From assembly GCF_026151205.1 (NCBI RefSeq), contig NC_087078.1:2125675-2189674 (forward strand): a stretch of DNA of 64,000 bases, read 5' to 3'. How positions within the stretch are numbered: position 1 is the first letter of the stretch; every line of letters begins with the position of its first letter. This document shows positions 36,439 through 47,480 of this stretch, in pieces. Source of the stretch: Bolinopsis microptera. Taxonomy: Eukaryota; Ctenophora; Tentaculata; Lobata; Bolinopsidae. The position numbers and the translations under genes are program-made. The notes beneath the pieces were generated by a model, which searched no databases, had not been told where the DNA came from, and worked only from the letters and a program-made list of their open reading frames with translations.

Positions 36439-39215
36439 AAAATCGTGTGGGTGCACAATTTGTTTCGCTAGAGACAACCCTACAGGGCAAATTTTCTAAA
36501 TTACCCTCAGTCGCGTATACGATATTTTCGTATTTCGGCTCCTGAAGGTCATAGGGACTTCAATTTTGGCTTAAAATTACCGCAATAGCCATATTTATAT
36601 ACAACTTATGAAGCAACATAAGGTCTCCAGTGCTTTGTTTTATAGATATTGACAAAAAACTGTTTTTTGGCTCAGCGAACCAAAAATGGGACTGAATTTT
36701 GGTAACTTGAACTAGGAAGATCGTAGAGACTTGAATTTTAGCTTAAAATGAGCGCAAACATCACATTTATATACAACTTATAGAGCAATATAAGCCCTTT
36801 AATGCTTATTTGTTAAGATATTGACAAAAATCGGTCATTTTGACTACACGCGTGAGGAAAAATACCAAATTGGGCAACAACTTTGGTCTTTTTTTTAACC
36901 AGTTTTGTGCTCAAGTTATTAAAATGTGCTTTGATGTTGTAGATCGGGTGTTTTCTTCCAATATGGGTTTCGGTATAAATCCGGAAGCACCCGGTTCATG
37001 GGTGATAGGGGTTAAAAACCCTAAAATGTCAGGCGATGGGCGAGACAATTGTCTGAATTTGGTTATAAAAACACTTGCACTCTTTCACTCTTTGCTAGGG
37101 TTTGCTTTTTTCTGCTACATCGATCCGATTTCTAACTACTAATCATCCCCCTCTACATCATTCTCTTTTAGATACATGATTTCTATAAGTTCTTGAAGGT
37201 ACATCCGGCATGATGTAAAGTCTATATCAAAGCATTTTAATGTGGTCTTAACAAGTTGCAAGATATTCAAGTTCACTAATAAAACAGAGATTGTAGGATA
37301 TTCTTCTTTTACATATTGAGTAATTGTGGGCTTTTTGAGGGGAGGCTATAAAATGGCCAAATATAACTTTAAAACGTAAACGACCCAATAATTATATTAA
37401 ACGTAGAATGAAACTACTTAAAACTTATACAGATTCATGGTATCCTGTTTCAAGACGCTTGCTCCTGATTTTTAGCAACAATATCGACTGACCCCACGAC
37501 GTTGTAATATAATTGTGGGTAGGCTATCACTTGATCTATAAGTTTTGAACGGTAGTTTGTAAAAATAATTACATCCTACAAACATTATACGCTCCTACTA
37601 TGCAATTACTAGCCTCTGGACTAACTCCCAATCATCTGTCCATATAATGGTGTTTCTGGACAGATAGATGGTGTATGATGTCCTCGTGCTAAATTCAGCG
37701 ATCTTCATGCAGGCCTTTTTCTCTTTAGTGTTTACGTTCAGGTGGTTCATAAAGGTTTGGAGGCTGCAGTTGTAAATGCCTCGAACTCGAACTCGAACTG
37801 CTACTGTCTGGAGCTTGCAATCTCTTCTGTCAGCTGCTGATATCTCTTAATATTCTTTTCTCTTGATCAGCAAAGTTCTCTTTATTTCAGATGCACCTTC
37901 TTCGCTTTATCTGAATAGATTACTACATCTGGTCTCAGTGGTATTACACTAATGTAATGTCTAACAATAACGTTTATAAGTGCTAAAATTTCGAACTAGC
38001 GGACCATATTCGGAGGAGAAATTTGGGGCAGTTTTTTGCTTGGAAATACTGATTTAATCGAATTTTAACCACAAAATGACTCCCAATAATATTCTTATGG
38101 AGAGTGTGGATAAATATTAAATATTTAAAATAATACAGGTTTGACTATAAAGTTGCGTCAATAATCATGTAAAGAATAATAGATAACCTACAATCTTCGT
38201 TTGGTAAACCAATTTGGTATCTTTCCTCACATGTGTAACCAAAATTACTCAATAATCAATATGTAAAAGAAGAATATCCTACAATCTCTGTTTTATTAGT
38301 GAACTTGAATATCTTGCAACTTGTTAAGACCACATTAAAAAGCTTTGATATAGACTTTACATCATGCCGGATGTACCTTCAAGAACTTATAGAAATCATG
38401 TATCTTAAAGAGAATGATGTAGAGGGGGATGATTAGTAGTTAGAAATCGGATCGATGTAGCAGAAAAAAGCAAACCCTAGCAAAGAGTGCAAGTGTTTTT
38501 ATAATCAAATTCAGACAATTGTCTCGCCCATCGCCTGACATTTTAGGGTTTTTAACCCCTATCACCCATGAACCGGGTGCTTCCGGATTTATACCGAAAC
38601 CCATATTGGAAGAAAACACCCGATCTACAACATCAAAGCACATTTTAATAACTTGAGCACAAAACTGGTCTAAAAAAGACCAAAGTTGTTGCCCAATATG
38701 GTATTTTTCCTCACGCGTGTAGTCAAAATGACCGATTTTTGTCAATATCTTAACAAATAAGCATTAAAGGGCTTATATTGCTTTATAAGTTGTACATAAA
38801 TGTGATGTTTGCGCTCATTTTAAGCTAAAATTCAAGTCTCTACGATCTTCCTAGTTCAAGTTTCCAAAATTCAGTCCCATTTTTGGTTCGCTGAGCCAAA
38901 AAACAGTTTTTTGCCAATATCTATAAAACAAAGCACTGGAGACCTTATGTTGCTTCATAAGTTGTATATAAATATGGCTATTGCGGTAATTTTAAGCCAA
39001 AATTGAAGTCCCTATGACCTTCAGGAGCCGAAATACGAAAATATCGTATACGCGACTGAGGGTAATTTAGAAAATTTGCCCTGTAGGGTTGTCTCTAGCG
39101 AAACAAATTGTGCACCCACACGATTTTGGTTAAGAATGACCTAACAAACAACCCTGTGTTGTCAGAAATAGTACACATCGAGGTGCACACTCAACTATTC
39201 CCTGCTACTAGAGTA
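36351..39215. mobile_element. Long-inverted-repeat element E2, 2,865 bp
   Basis: Begins TACTCTAGTAGCAGGGAATA and ends with its mirror image, flanked by AGG on both sides (36348-36350, 39216-39218). The arms are ~0.98 kb (36351-37329 and about 38236-39215), nearly identical. The loop holds a decayed retroelement-type fragment. The duplicated locus at 58632 lacks the element, giving an empty site (gggttataggg-atatatgaag) that differs by one base from a clean excision. The ~100-aa frames in the arms lie at mirror positions and are broken in the diverged arm at 50529, so they are probably not genes. Confidence 0.8.
37605..37965 (-). pseudogene. Decayed retroelement-associated endonuclease-like fragment
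   Basis: On the minus strand one frame reads VPLRPDVVIYSDKAKKVHL; further on, another frame reads VRVRGIYNCSLQTFMNHL and IAEFSTRTSYTIYLSRNTI. The spacing and residues recall the RPDxV...K..ELTVPxE / VxCRGFxxxS / AExAS.WIW pattern of a PD-(D/E)XK-like ORF common in invertebrate retroelements. Stops and frame changes show it is dead. It occupies the loop of E2. Confidence 0.4.
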
Positions 39216-39441
39216 AGGATATATGAAGCATTTTAATAGAAGACGGCAATGTAAAAGAGTAGTTAACTGTGGCAGCAATTGAAAGCAATGTCTACTGACA
39301 AAAAAAACTTTTTGATAAAATTTACACTTGAAATTCGTACTTTTTACATCACTGCATCTACATATCATAATTCGTTCACAAGCATACCCCAACGCACGTC
39401 TACCCTGAACAATTTACTTTCTCTAAAATTGCTAATTGAAC

Positions 39442-40386
39442 ATGTTTTTAACACAACCATTTAATCTCATAGCCAAAACAATGGGACAAATTCCCCTTGT
39501 TAGACAAAGGGGAATTGCAGACCAAGCCCAGTCTATTGAAGTTATTGATTGTTCGGACGATAATGGAACATGTTATGAGGTGAATTCAACGTTCGGAGAA
39601 TATATGGGATCCGCCATAAATCCGTACCACAATTTTGAACGTGAGGCAATTTGGGCAAGAGAAATGGTTTGCCCTGGCGCTGCGAAATATAATACTCTAG
39701 TGACAGGACTAAACCGTGTGAACGAAGAAAGATATACTAAGGCTGAACACTGGGCTTTCATAGCTTATTCGAGAACGAGAGGGGACAATGATGTGATTAA
39801 GGAGGCCTTTATTATCGCTCATCTCAACATATTTGAATACATCTCAACGCCCCAAGGAAACACCTTTTTTGGAAGATGGTGGTTTCCAACTTGGAAAAAA
39901 ATGTTTAAACCACTTAACACCAAAGACAAAAGAGGAGCAGCCTTAAAAATGCAATCCTCTGAATTGAATCCCCAAGATGTGTGGCTTATCTATCCAGACA
40001 TTCCTGCTGATGGACAAAGATTCGTCCTTAGAAATGGGGAGTTGGAAAACGAACTGTTTGATGAAAATGACTGGAAGGCGCTCTTACCGCCTGTTACGAA
40101 TGGAGAGCTGATTGACCGTATCGTCAGAAGATGCTCAGGTAAAAATTACAATATTTTTAACTTCAACTGTCAACACTTTGCAATAAAACTCCTATCGGAC
40201 GAGAACCATTCCCTAAATTCGGAAATTTCGTGGAAGACGATTTTTCAGGTTCTGAAAATGTTTTTTAGTGATAATTTTTATTGTTTTTTATCACTGTTAG
40301 TTATGATTCTCTCGTGTATACTTTTTCATTCATGCTTCATAAAAAGTGCTGATAACGGCAGTATGAAAATAGACATATTTAAATAA
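39442..40386 (+). CDS. LRAT-like membrane protein 1 (copy A)
   Basis: 314 aa, intronless. NlpC/P60-type thiol fold of the LRAT/PLAAT family: His box AEHWAFIAYSRT (His103) and catalytic box NIFNFNCQHFAIKLL (Cys243, His245), matching the family's H-W-A and NCEHF motifs. Relatives transfer acyl groups between lipids at membranes. A C-terminal hydrophobic segment (about 279-300) with a short basic tail suggests a tail anchor, as in PLAAT proteins. The ATG at 39442 is in frame after an upstream TTG; a second Met follows at residue 14. The duplicate at 58856-59794 differs mainly in the last 60 residues and supports the reading. The region before it, to 39215, is the E2 junction. Substrate not predictable. 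Confidence 0.8.
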   Translation: MFLTQPFNLIAKTMGQIPLVRQRGIADQAQSIEVIDCSDDNGTCYEVNSTFGEYMGSAINPYHNFEREAIWAREMVCPGAAKYNTLVTGLNRVNEERYTKAEHWAFIAYSRTRGDNDVIKEAFIIAHLNIFEYISTPQGNTFFGRWWFPTWKKMFKPLNTKDKRGAALKMQSSELNPQDVWLIYPDIPADGQRFVLRNGELENELFDENDWKALLPPVTNGELIDRIVRRCSGKNYNIFNFNCQHFAIKLLSDENHSLNSEISWKTIFQVLKMFFSDNFYCFLSLLVMILSCILFHSCFIKSADNGSMKIDIFK

Positions 40387-40449
40387 TATATTTTGTATAT
40401 ATACAAGATACTTGTCACTGAGTTTGATTTTTTGTTCTGATTTATTCTC

Positions 40450-41269
40450 TTTCTCTCAAAAATCCGCTCCATTAGCCATGACCTTCTTATTGAGAGAGGG
40501 AGATACACAAAAGAAACTGGAACGTGGACGAGAGCCTGCAGATTCTGCTGCAACAAGGAGAACGTTCAAGGCTTAGAATATCTCCCCTTTTTCGAAGGAA
40601 CAATCATTGAAAATGAAGAACACTGCCTCACTGAATGTCCAATGTACCACTCAGCGAGACTCTCACTGTCGGAAAACCTTAAGAGTCTTTTGCTGCTCAA
40701 GGAATACGGAGCTATCATGAATTCTGCCCATGTGCAAGAACTGGGCAAATTCCTTTGCAACGGTTACCGCATCAGGAACCCGAAAAAGACGCCAATACTG
40801 CCTGTGACCCCATCAGGACTACCAACTCAACAGACATAATACAGATCAACCATCATTATGCAGATTTCACGATCTGTTGTACGAGCATGGAACACTAGTG
40901 ATTAATGTTTCCAGTACATTGTGACTGTGAGTGGGAGGACTGTTCGAGTATGAATGTGTCTTTTGTGGACTCGAATACTGATATCGCAGTTTAGTGATCA
41001 TTGAAGTTGCCTTTTACTACTTCCTCTTATGTTAAATTATTATTTCAGCAATTATTTCTATTTCGGTTGTTTGTACGGGAGTTAAATTTTAAGTGTTTTT
41101 GTTTTAAATTTTCATGATTCTTGAAATTCGAATTTTACTTACTCTAGGTATGTTATTCATTCATGTATAGTCGAGACGATGGTGTTAGTGCCATCTCCGA
41201 CAACTTTACGTTTAATTCCGTTTAATACCGTTTAATTCCGTTTAATTCCGTTTAATTCCGTTTAATTCC
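40450..41269 (+). mobile_element. LINE 3'-end insertion, 820 bp
   Basis: Absent from copy B, where gatttattctc runs straight into atcgtttttcat, so both ends are exact. It reads the C-terminal Cys-rich tail of a non-LTR RT (RSISHDLLIERGRYTKETG, ACRFCCNK, NEEHCLTECPMYHSARL). The 3' end is a microsatellite of TTTAATTCCG (about five units, 41219-41269), as usual for LINE tails. 5'-truncated and inactive. Confidence 0.85.
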
Positions 41270-41699
41270 ATCGTTTTTCATATCAAAGAATTAATGAAAA
41301 GAGATGAGTTCAACAGTATTCAATCCCATAGCGGGTGTTTTATTAATTACTCCTAAATAAATAAGTTTATCGTTTCCATCAACACTTTCTATGCATGCTG
41401 CAGAAACATTGTGAGATATAATCGAATTTGATGATAAATATGAGTTTTCCAATCACTTTCGATAGAAATATAAAATGTTAACTTACTATGTCAACAACTT
41501 TTATTAACTTTTGTTCCCATGTCTTGTCTATGTGTTTCACTAATCTATACACTATAAAGGGTGCCCCACAATTACTTACATACGTCATCGTTCTGATATA
41601 ATCGATCAGTCCTATCTAAACTGATACAAAGAATCAGAACAATAATTGTGAACTGACCTATAAAATGAATTTGGGCCACACTGTGCCATAAAGATACAG

Positions 41700-41706
41700 C
41701 TATAAA
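41700..41706 (+). promoter_or_regulatory. TATA-like box of LRAT-like gene 2 (copy A)
   Basis: CTATAAATCG, conserved with 60311-60318 in copy B and about 30 nt upstream of the first ATG. Part of a ~170-bp conserved upstream block. Confidence 0.35.
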
Positions 41707-41731
41707 TCGTAAACCCATCTTTTGCTTTCTA

Positions 41732-42523
41732 ATGATAACATGGGTTAACACTTTATTTTCTTACGATAACATTAACAATTACTATCTTAGCATGCGAATC
41801 GATGGACTTCTCGATGGACTTGGAGGAGGGTATCGAATTCGAGTTATAATGATAGTTGGTACAGTAGTAATCACACCGTTTCTTGTGCAATTGGCAAGAC
41901 ATTTGTTGGGGAAGAAGAAGATCCCACTTTACAGAATTGATTCAGCACTCCTTAAGTTTATGGAGCACTTGGGCGATGGCTACAATTTTACCCATATTGC
42001 AGTATGGGCTACCGACCAGATAATAGTGCCGACTGCCTTCCTCGATAAGATTGCAGCATTTCAGTCCTCAAAGGGATACCCTACAATTGAGCATAAAGCT
42101 TTGATAGCACGTGGGACTGTCAAAGTCAATGATATTGAGAAGCATGCCTTCTTTATTGCTCAGTTCAATTACTATGATCATGATTTCATCCCAGACAAAG
42201 ATAATGATATCGATACAAATAATACTGTGGGACTGGGAGAATTCAAACCATTCGTAGCTTTATTCACTGGTGACAAAAAGATCGCAGCATTGAGCATTAC
42301 ACCATCCCCTGAATCTAATGTATGGGTCATCCCATTGGACTGCGAAGTAATAGATCTTGAAAGTGCAATAACGAAATTTGTATATAAAAATGAACTATTG
42401 GTCAGTACCGAATTCAAAGAAGAAGAATGGATTTTGATGGATAAATCAATGAAGCTCAGAGAGCTGAATGCCTGCATTTACAAAACTTCGTGCATTTTGT
42501 TAATCGTTTTGTTGCTTGTATGA
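41732..42523 (+). pseudogene. LRAT-like protein 2 (copy A), C-terminus damaged
   Basis: Shares almost all of the LRAT part of the copy B gene at 60356. It has an N-terminal transmembrane segment (IRVIMIVGTVVITPFLVQLA) and a His box NFTHIAVWATDQ. At ACIYKTSC it departs from copy B: about 38 nt covering CSGKKYDV and the NC-box equivalent are missing, the frame shifts, and a hydrophobic run and stop follow. The donor that in copy B leads to the next exon is not recognisable. Either a broken gene or one with a new end. The ankyrin exon at 49320 would have been its downstream partner before mobile elements filled the interval. Confidence 0.65.
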
Positions 42524-42612
42524 AGGCGATAATCCTTGGTTGTGAGAACTTATCCACTATTTTTTATTTTTTATTTGAAAATTCAATTAATCATTATTTA
42601 TATAAATCAAGC

Positions 42613-42846
42613 GTTACATTTCAGCCATGCAAAGTTACAATGACATATTTTGATATACTAAATGATAAATGGTACTGTAATATAAGTTGCTTAATGTTTG
42701 GCCGGATGACAACTAACGAGAAAAATAAACTTGATTACATAATAATTAATTCGGCTGAACCAACACAAAGCAAGAGCCACATTAACGTTGGGGCCGTCTA
42801 CCAAATTTGGATGACAAACATTAACAAGAAATCAAACATATCATAA
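42613..42846 (+). CDS. Orphan coding-like exon
   Basis: After the acceptor-like gttacatttcag a frame reads PCKVTMTYFDILNDKWYCN, ISCLMFGRMTTNEKNKLDY, then HINVGAVYQIWMTNINKK and stop. Composition looks protein-like, with five Cys/Trp residues in a short span. No family recognised. It lies between the damaged LRAT-like gene and the LINE, and copy B has no counterpart. Confidence 0.25.
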   Translation, partial: VTFQPCKVTMTYFDILNDKWYCNISCLMFGRMTTNEKNKLDYIIINSAEPTQSKSHINVGAVYQIWMTNINKKSNIS

Positions 42847-42983
42847 ATAATTATAAGGATTTTGTTCATTACAATTCCGTCACAACTGATAAAGAAAAAA
42901 GAAGAGGACAAGCAGATAGGAAATTGGACGGACAGAATTGTAACCAACAAAAACAAATTTCTGAGACTCATAAGACTGATGAG

Positions 42984-43289
42984 CTAATCTGGCCAGACTG
43001 TATCGGCAGCCCAGAGGTACTTGATCAGTTTTGCCTTAAAAGTAGAAATCCGCTCTGACTGCCGGATACATACTGGTAGACTATTCCATTTCAGCATAGA
43101 TCTATGAAAAAAGCTATTTCGGAAGGTATCCGAGCAGGGCACAGTGGTACTCATGTAAGTTGAAGTAGCCGACCTATCAATTATTTGAGCATTGTGTCTA
43201 GTGTATCGGGTGCCCTCTGGACGGCATAGGACTATATATGTAGGGAGCGAAACTGGAATTGTGCTATTCACTATTTTATTGAAGCTCAT
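42984..43289 (-). pseudogene. LINE ORF2 C-terminal tail
   Basis: Reads LPTYIVLCRPEGTRYTRHNA, FFHRSMLKWNSLPVCIRQSE and FKAKLIKYLW, the usual end of CR1-like ORF2 proteins (R.S.....WN.LP......F...L...L). Compare the LINE tail at 63443. Separated from the RT part by a deletion and frameshift. Confidence 0.75.
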
Positions 43290-43330
43290 AAGATCGTTAT
43301 AAATAAACTTCTGTTTAACAGGGAGAATAT

Positions 43331-44299
43331 TTAGTTTCTTTTGCTCTGTAGCAAGTTTATCGTCATTATAACTGGAGTAAGGTTCACCATTGATCCATTA
43401 GGTATCATTTGGGTTGTGCATGAACGTTCATTAACAAAACCGTGTTGTCGGTCATCCAACAGATCAGAGCATGCAGCGTATAAGGCAGTCTTTATGCACC
43501 TTTCAAAGACTTTCATTACAAGAGATGTTAACGAGATAGGCCTGTAGTTCTCAACCGAAGACTTATCGCCCTTTTTGTGCACTGGTACTACAAGTGCCAG
43601 CTTCCAATCAGGGGGTATGCATCCGCTCGAGAAAGACAGGTTAAATAAAACACTAAGTGGGCATGCAAGGCTTTGGGCACAGTTTTTGAGAACTTTCCCA
43701 TGAATCCCATCAGGGCCAGGGGCCTTGTTAGGATTTAACTTTTTAAGAATCAACAGAACATCTTCTCTACTAAACACAAGACTTGAAAAACAATCATCAC
43801 GAAAATCTATGTCAATGCCATAATCGCTCTCTTGAGAAAACTGCTCATAGAAATATTCGTTAAAAAGGGCAGCTTGATCAGATGGATTGTTTCGAAAGCG
43901 ATTATGATATTTGACAGTTTCAGGGATCCTGGTTGACTTTGATTTAGATTTAACGTAGGTCCAGAATTTCTTGGAGATAAGAGCATCATCGGAGTCATCC
44001 TCAACACTGAGTCTCATTCTTTCGTCCATCAAATTTTTAAATTTTGTGCGAAATGCACGAAACTTTTGTTTATGAGACTCAGAGTTGCTCCCCTTATGCC
44101 TTATTCTCCATTTCTCCTTATTTCGTAGGAGACGATCACATTCGGAGTCATACCATGGGGGCTGGAACTGAGACTTAATGGTCTTTTTAGGGATCCATCG
44201 GTCACAGGCTGCACCGAGAACTCCTCTGAATCGACTCCAGGCAAGATAAGGATCATTACACTCAACTGCCTGAGTTACAACATCATTTATCTGTTCCAA
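43331..44299 (-). pseudogene. LINE reverse transcriptase, N-terminal part
   Basis: 322 aa. RT fingers are recognisable: LKKLNPNKAPGPDGIHGKVL, VPVHKKGDKSSVENYRPISL, and DDRQHGFVNERSCTTQM. The frame is then lost and the palm is missing. The start of this block abuts the Penelope insertion. Confidence 0.85.
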
Positions 44300-44302
44300 T
44301 GT

Positions 44303-44822
44303 AGTTTCTGTAGAAAGGCTTACGTCGGTCGCACTACTCGCTCTCTACGGGTTAGAACTGGAGAACATAGGGTCAAATATTATAAACTATTAAATGGTGA
44401 TAAGGTAGATGAAACAAGTGATGAATATAGTTTGGGCTTACATTTGTTGGATCATGGTTTTAAACAAAGGGAGGATTTTAACAAAATTTTTTATGTTTCA
44501 ATTATTGATAATTCTAGTCCTAAAACTTTAGAAGTTCGTGAACATAAATATATTCAACAACTCAAGACTTTAAAACCTTTGGGAATAAACACTATAAATC
44601 CTTTTGGCCTTCCGTTACTCCTAACATCTTAATTTTAATTATTATATAACCGTTTTAAGAGTGTTCAGATTTTTAAAGGAATTTTGGGTTTTACTAACTT
44701 TTTACAATTTTTAGGCTTATGTCACTGAAGATGACGCCTTGCAACATGTTTGACGATAGCCTGTAAATTGATAGTTTGATCTCAGTATTTACAACAAATC
44801 ATCTAGCTTGATTGATTCAAAG
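44303..44822 (+). mobile_element. 5'-truncated Penelope-like fragment inside the LINE
   Basis: Reads the end of the GIY-YIG domain (KAYVGRTTRSLRVRTGEHR, YIQQLKTLKPLGIN) and the same 3' tail as the element at 30340, in opposite orientation. It splits the LINE ORF2 between NERNLILPL and the RT block, so it inserted after the LINE. Confidence 0.85.
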
Positions 44823-46264
44823 GGAGAATTAAATTCCTCTCATTACACTCAAATATACTATCCCAATCGATGCTAAATAACTCAGAATTCAGGCCCCTAA
44901 AATTACTTTTACTATAATTAAATATCTTTCTTTTAGGCTGCTTAATATACTTGGTCTTAATATCAATGTCAAATGTGATACAAAAGTGGTCGGACATACA
45001 CATTTCGTTTTTATCTAAAACTTTAACATTCTTAATAAGGTTTTGAATGTTAGTGAACACAAGATCTAAGGTGTTGCCTGACTTGTGAGTAGGGGAGCTA
45101 ATAAGTTGTGTATATCCGAGGTCATAGGTGAGAAAATTTACAAAGCTAGAATGTAGCTGGCAAGATGACTGACCATCTGGCCAGGAAATCGAAGCCAAAT
45201 TAAAGTCACCTACCAGAATGTGCCAATTTTCTGGCAGATGCTAAAGTAACAAAATGTTTCTTGAAAGATTCAAAATTATCTAAGCCAAGCGTTCCTACTC
45301 TATAAAATGTTGATATACAAAAGTTTCTTCCACACTGAGTCTTAATTATGATGGATAATAATTCAGCTTGAACACTAACTTTAGAGAGCTTTAGACTCGA
45401 GATATCAATGTCTGTTCTATGGGCAATCAGAACACCACCACCGTTTTTTCTGAATTTCTTGGGCTGGGTTGCATCCACTGGATGCGATCTTAAGGATCGG
45501 TCAAGCCTAAATACTTTGTATTTGTCAGGGAGCACCTCATTACTGAGAATGGAATTTTTCAGCCATGTCTCGTTTAGAATAATGATGTGAGGCTTATGTT
45601 TGTAGATATTACCATGGAATTCATGTATCTTGGTCATATTTAGTGGTGGTGTTCCTGATGCTAAATCGCGTGTATTTAGGAAACCATGGACATTATTGTA
45701 AACAACGGATAAATTTGGTCCAGGGTTCAGTAAGGAACAATTACAAATCACTATCAGGGAAATATTAAGGAGAGATAGAAAAACCAGACCACACCTAGAC
45801 ATGACCCCAAGCCAGCTGCTGGTTATACCGAAAAGTAACTTAACAGTCTGTTTCGGTGACATGGTAGGTGACAGTTCGGTTTTTGTGGTAGATAGCAATT
45901 TTACAGAAATTGCAGCTAAGGCTGCCCCAATGCCCCTCTCCCCCCTATACACAAGTTTAAAGTGTCTGAGAAAAATGGTACAAAATACTACCATAAAGTA
46001 AAGATTTATGGATGACCTCAAACATGGTACAGAGTGTATTTTAGGTTGTAGGGGAGCACCAGGGAGTATATTAGCATCGATAGTCAAAGAAAATATATAC
46101 AAAATAACATAAAAATAAAATATACCCAATAGAGCACATAACATATGACGAGACAGAAGACAGGACAACAAATTTTCCCCGTTACCTCTATTACTTTTAC
46201 TGATGATAACATACCTAGAAAACACACCAGTTGCAACACGGTGTTGTTGAGCCGATATTCCCAT
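44823..46264 (-). pseudogene. LINE ORF2 endonuclease domain, frameshifted
   Basis: APE-type endonuclease: IILNETWLKNSILSNEVLP (Asn/Glu), NGGGVLIAHR, then after a one-base frameshift near 45205 WHILVGDFNLASISWPDG and MSDHFCITFDI (the SDH box). It is preceded by a hydrophobic, cysteine-rich leader with NPGPNLSVVYNNVHGF, the usual start of the domain. In a working element this cuts the target strand for priming. Confidence 0.8.
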
Positions 46265-46458
46265 GAAACTTTAAAGTATATTATTAACAGAATTGTTTCT
46301 CGCCGTTGTGTTTTGTTAGGTATTGTGCTATAATATGAAGTAACATACATTATGCTATCACTTCGTTTGAATACATATAAATAACATCCAAATGATCAGA
46401 TCCAATAGGATACTGATGCAGACAATGAACAATTTAAATATTGAATTGAATTACCACA

Positions 46459-47310
46459 TCAGTATCCCAATGGATTAAACCACTTTGAGTGTATGATTCT
46501 GAGATAGAACTTTGCCAACACTGGCATCCCAGCCTTGGGGCTGGGATGAATATCATAAAAGCCCCTATTGTCACATTTAGGAAATAATCTCTCGTTTCTG
46601 TTTCCATAGCGGTCTAAGAAAGCCCAAAAAACATCAAGGTAAAACAGTTTATGCCTAGAGCAGCGATCAAAGATCAAATTATTCATAGCACAAACATTAC
46701 CAGGGATTTTATCTTGTCCGTTGGGGTGGACTGGTGGAATAGCTTGTACAAAAACACGTGCATTTGGATAAAGTTTTTTTGCTGTCTTCATAAGGTCACT
46801 CACAGGGGTCTTGAGATGATTGACACCCTGGGTACAGTACCGGATGTCGTTGGCACCGAAGCTTAAGAACAGTTTCTTTACCTGCACAAGAGGGTTCTTT
46901 GTATGAAAGGCCTCAATAGATTTCTGTATAGCTGAGATCTTAAGCCCACCCTTAGCTATGTTGGTGACAGTTTCTTTACCTCTACTGAGGCGATCAGCAT
47001 CCAATCGAGCAGCAAAGGAGTCACCAGCAATGAGAATGATAGACTTCTGGTGTTTTTGAGAGTCTGTGATGGGAGCTTTTGGGGATACTTTATTAGGACT
47101 GTCGGATGTAGGAGAGGGAAGAATAGGAGATGAAGGGGGAGACGAAGGTGTGGTTAACTTTCTGAAGGAGAGACTATACCTCCAACAAATTTCATTGTCA
47201 GAAGGTGCAACTCCTGGGGCAATCCTGTGCCTCATGACTTGCTGTGCACCAGGCTTCATGATGTTCAGTGTGCCATTGGTGGCAGGAAGGGTGAAGTCTG
47301 CGTTAATCAA
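46459..47310 (-). CDS. LINE ORF1 protein with SGNH esterase domain
   Basis: 283 aa, apparently intact. The N-terminal part has a Pro/Ser-rich linker (SSPPSSPILPSPTSDSP). The C-terminal ~190 residues form an SGNH/GDSL esterase: LIAGDSFAARLDADRL (catalytic Ser), SFGANDIRYC (GxND block) and FYDIHPSPKAGMPVLA (DxxH pair). Esterase ORF1 proteins are known from CR1/L2-type LINEs and are thought to help with membranes or nucleoprotein handling. It ends 195 nt before ORF2. Confidence 0.75.
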   Translation of the reverse strand: MINADFTLPATNGTLNIMKPGAQQVMRHRIAPGVAPSDNEICWRYSLSFRKLTTPSSPPSSPILPSPTSDSPNKVSPKAPITDSQKHQKSIILIAGDSFAARLDADRLSRGKETVTNIAKGGLKISAIQKSIEAFHTKNPLVQVKKLFLSFGANDIRYCTQGVNHLKTPVSDLMKTAKKLYPNARVFVQAIPPVHPNGQDKIPGNVCAMNNLIFDRCSRHKLFYLDVFWAFLDRYGNRNERLFPKCDNRGFYDIHPSPKAGMPVLAKFYLRIIHSKWFNPLGY

Positions 47311-47344
47311 CTCTTGGGCTGGCCTTGACCAATGTCTGTCACAC

Positions 47345-47480
47345 TAAGGTAGAAAGAGTCAAAGTATCCTCCTCGTTGGTATGACCACTTCGGGCACTGG
47401 CCAATAAAATGGTTCATTGTCTCCTCTTCCATGTCTCCATACTCGTTTGAAATGAGTGTTGGGCAACGTTCTCCATCTTT
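47345..47480 (-). pseudogene. Retroelement C-terminal fragment
   Basis: Frame reads CPTLISNEYGDMEEETMNHF, then IGQCPKWSYQRGGYF. The E.xxHFLxxCPxYxxxR pattern is typical of the C-terminal Cys/His motif of non-LTR RTs. Fused upstream of the LINE ORF1. Confidence 0.5.

Larger units (their letters stand above)
42984..47310 (-). mobile_element. CR1/L2-type LINE with esterase ORF1, interrupted
   Basis: On the minus strand: ORF1 (47310-46459), then ORF2 from 46264 downward with endonuclease, RT start and C-terminal tail. A Penelope fragment sits at 44303-44822 between endonuclease and RT. A frameshift lies just before the GDFN motif (near 45205), and the RT palm with its catalytic FADD-type box is deleted near 43331. 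The element is dead as it stands. Confidence 0.85.

Noticed and set aside
36840-38745. Matching ~100-aa frames in the two E2 arms
   Set aside because: Same reason; the diverged arm at 50529 keeps DNA similarity but not the frame.
42970-43010. Hammerhead ribozyme core (CTGATGAG), often found in Penelope-like elements
   Set aside because: No matching GAAA box or closing stems nearby.
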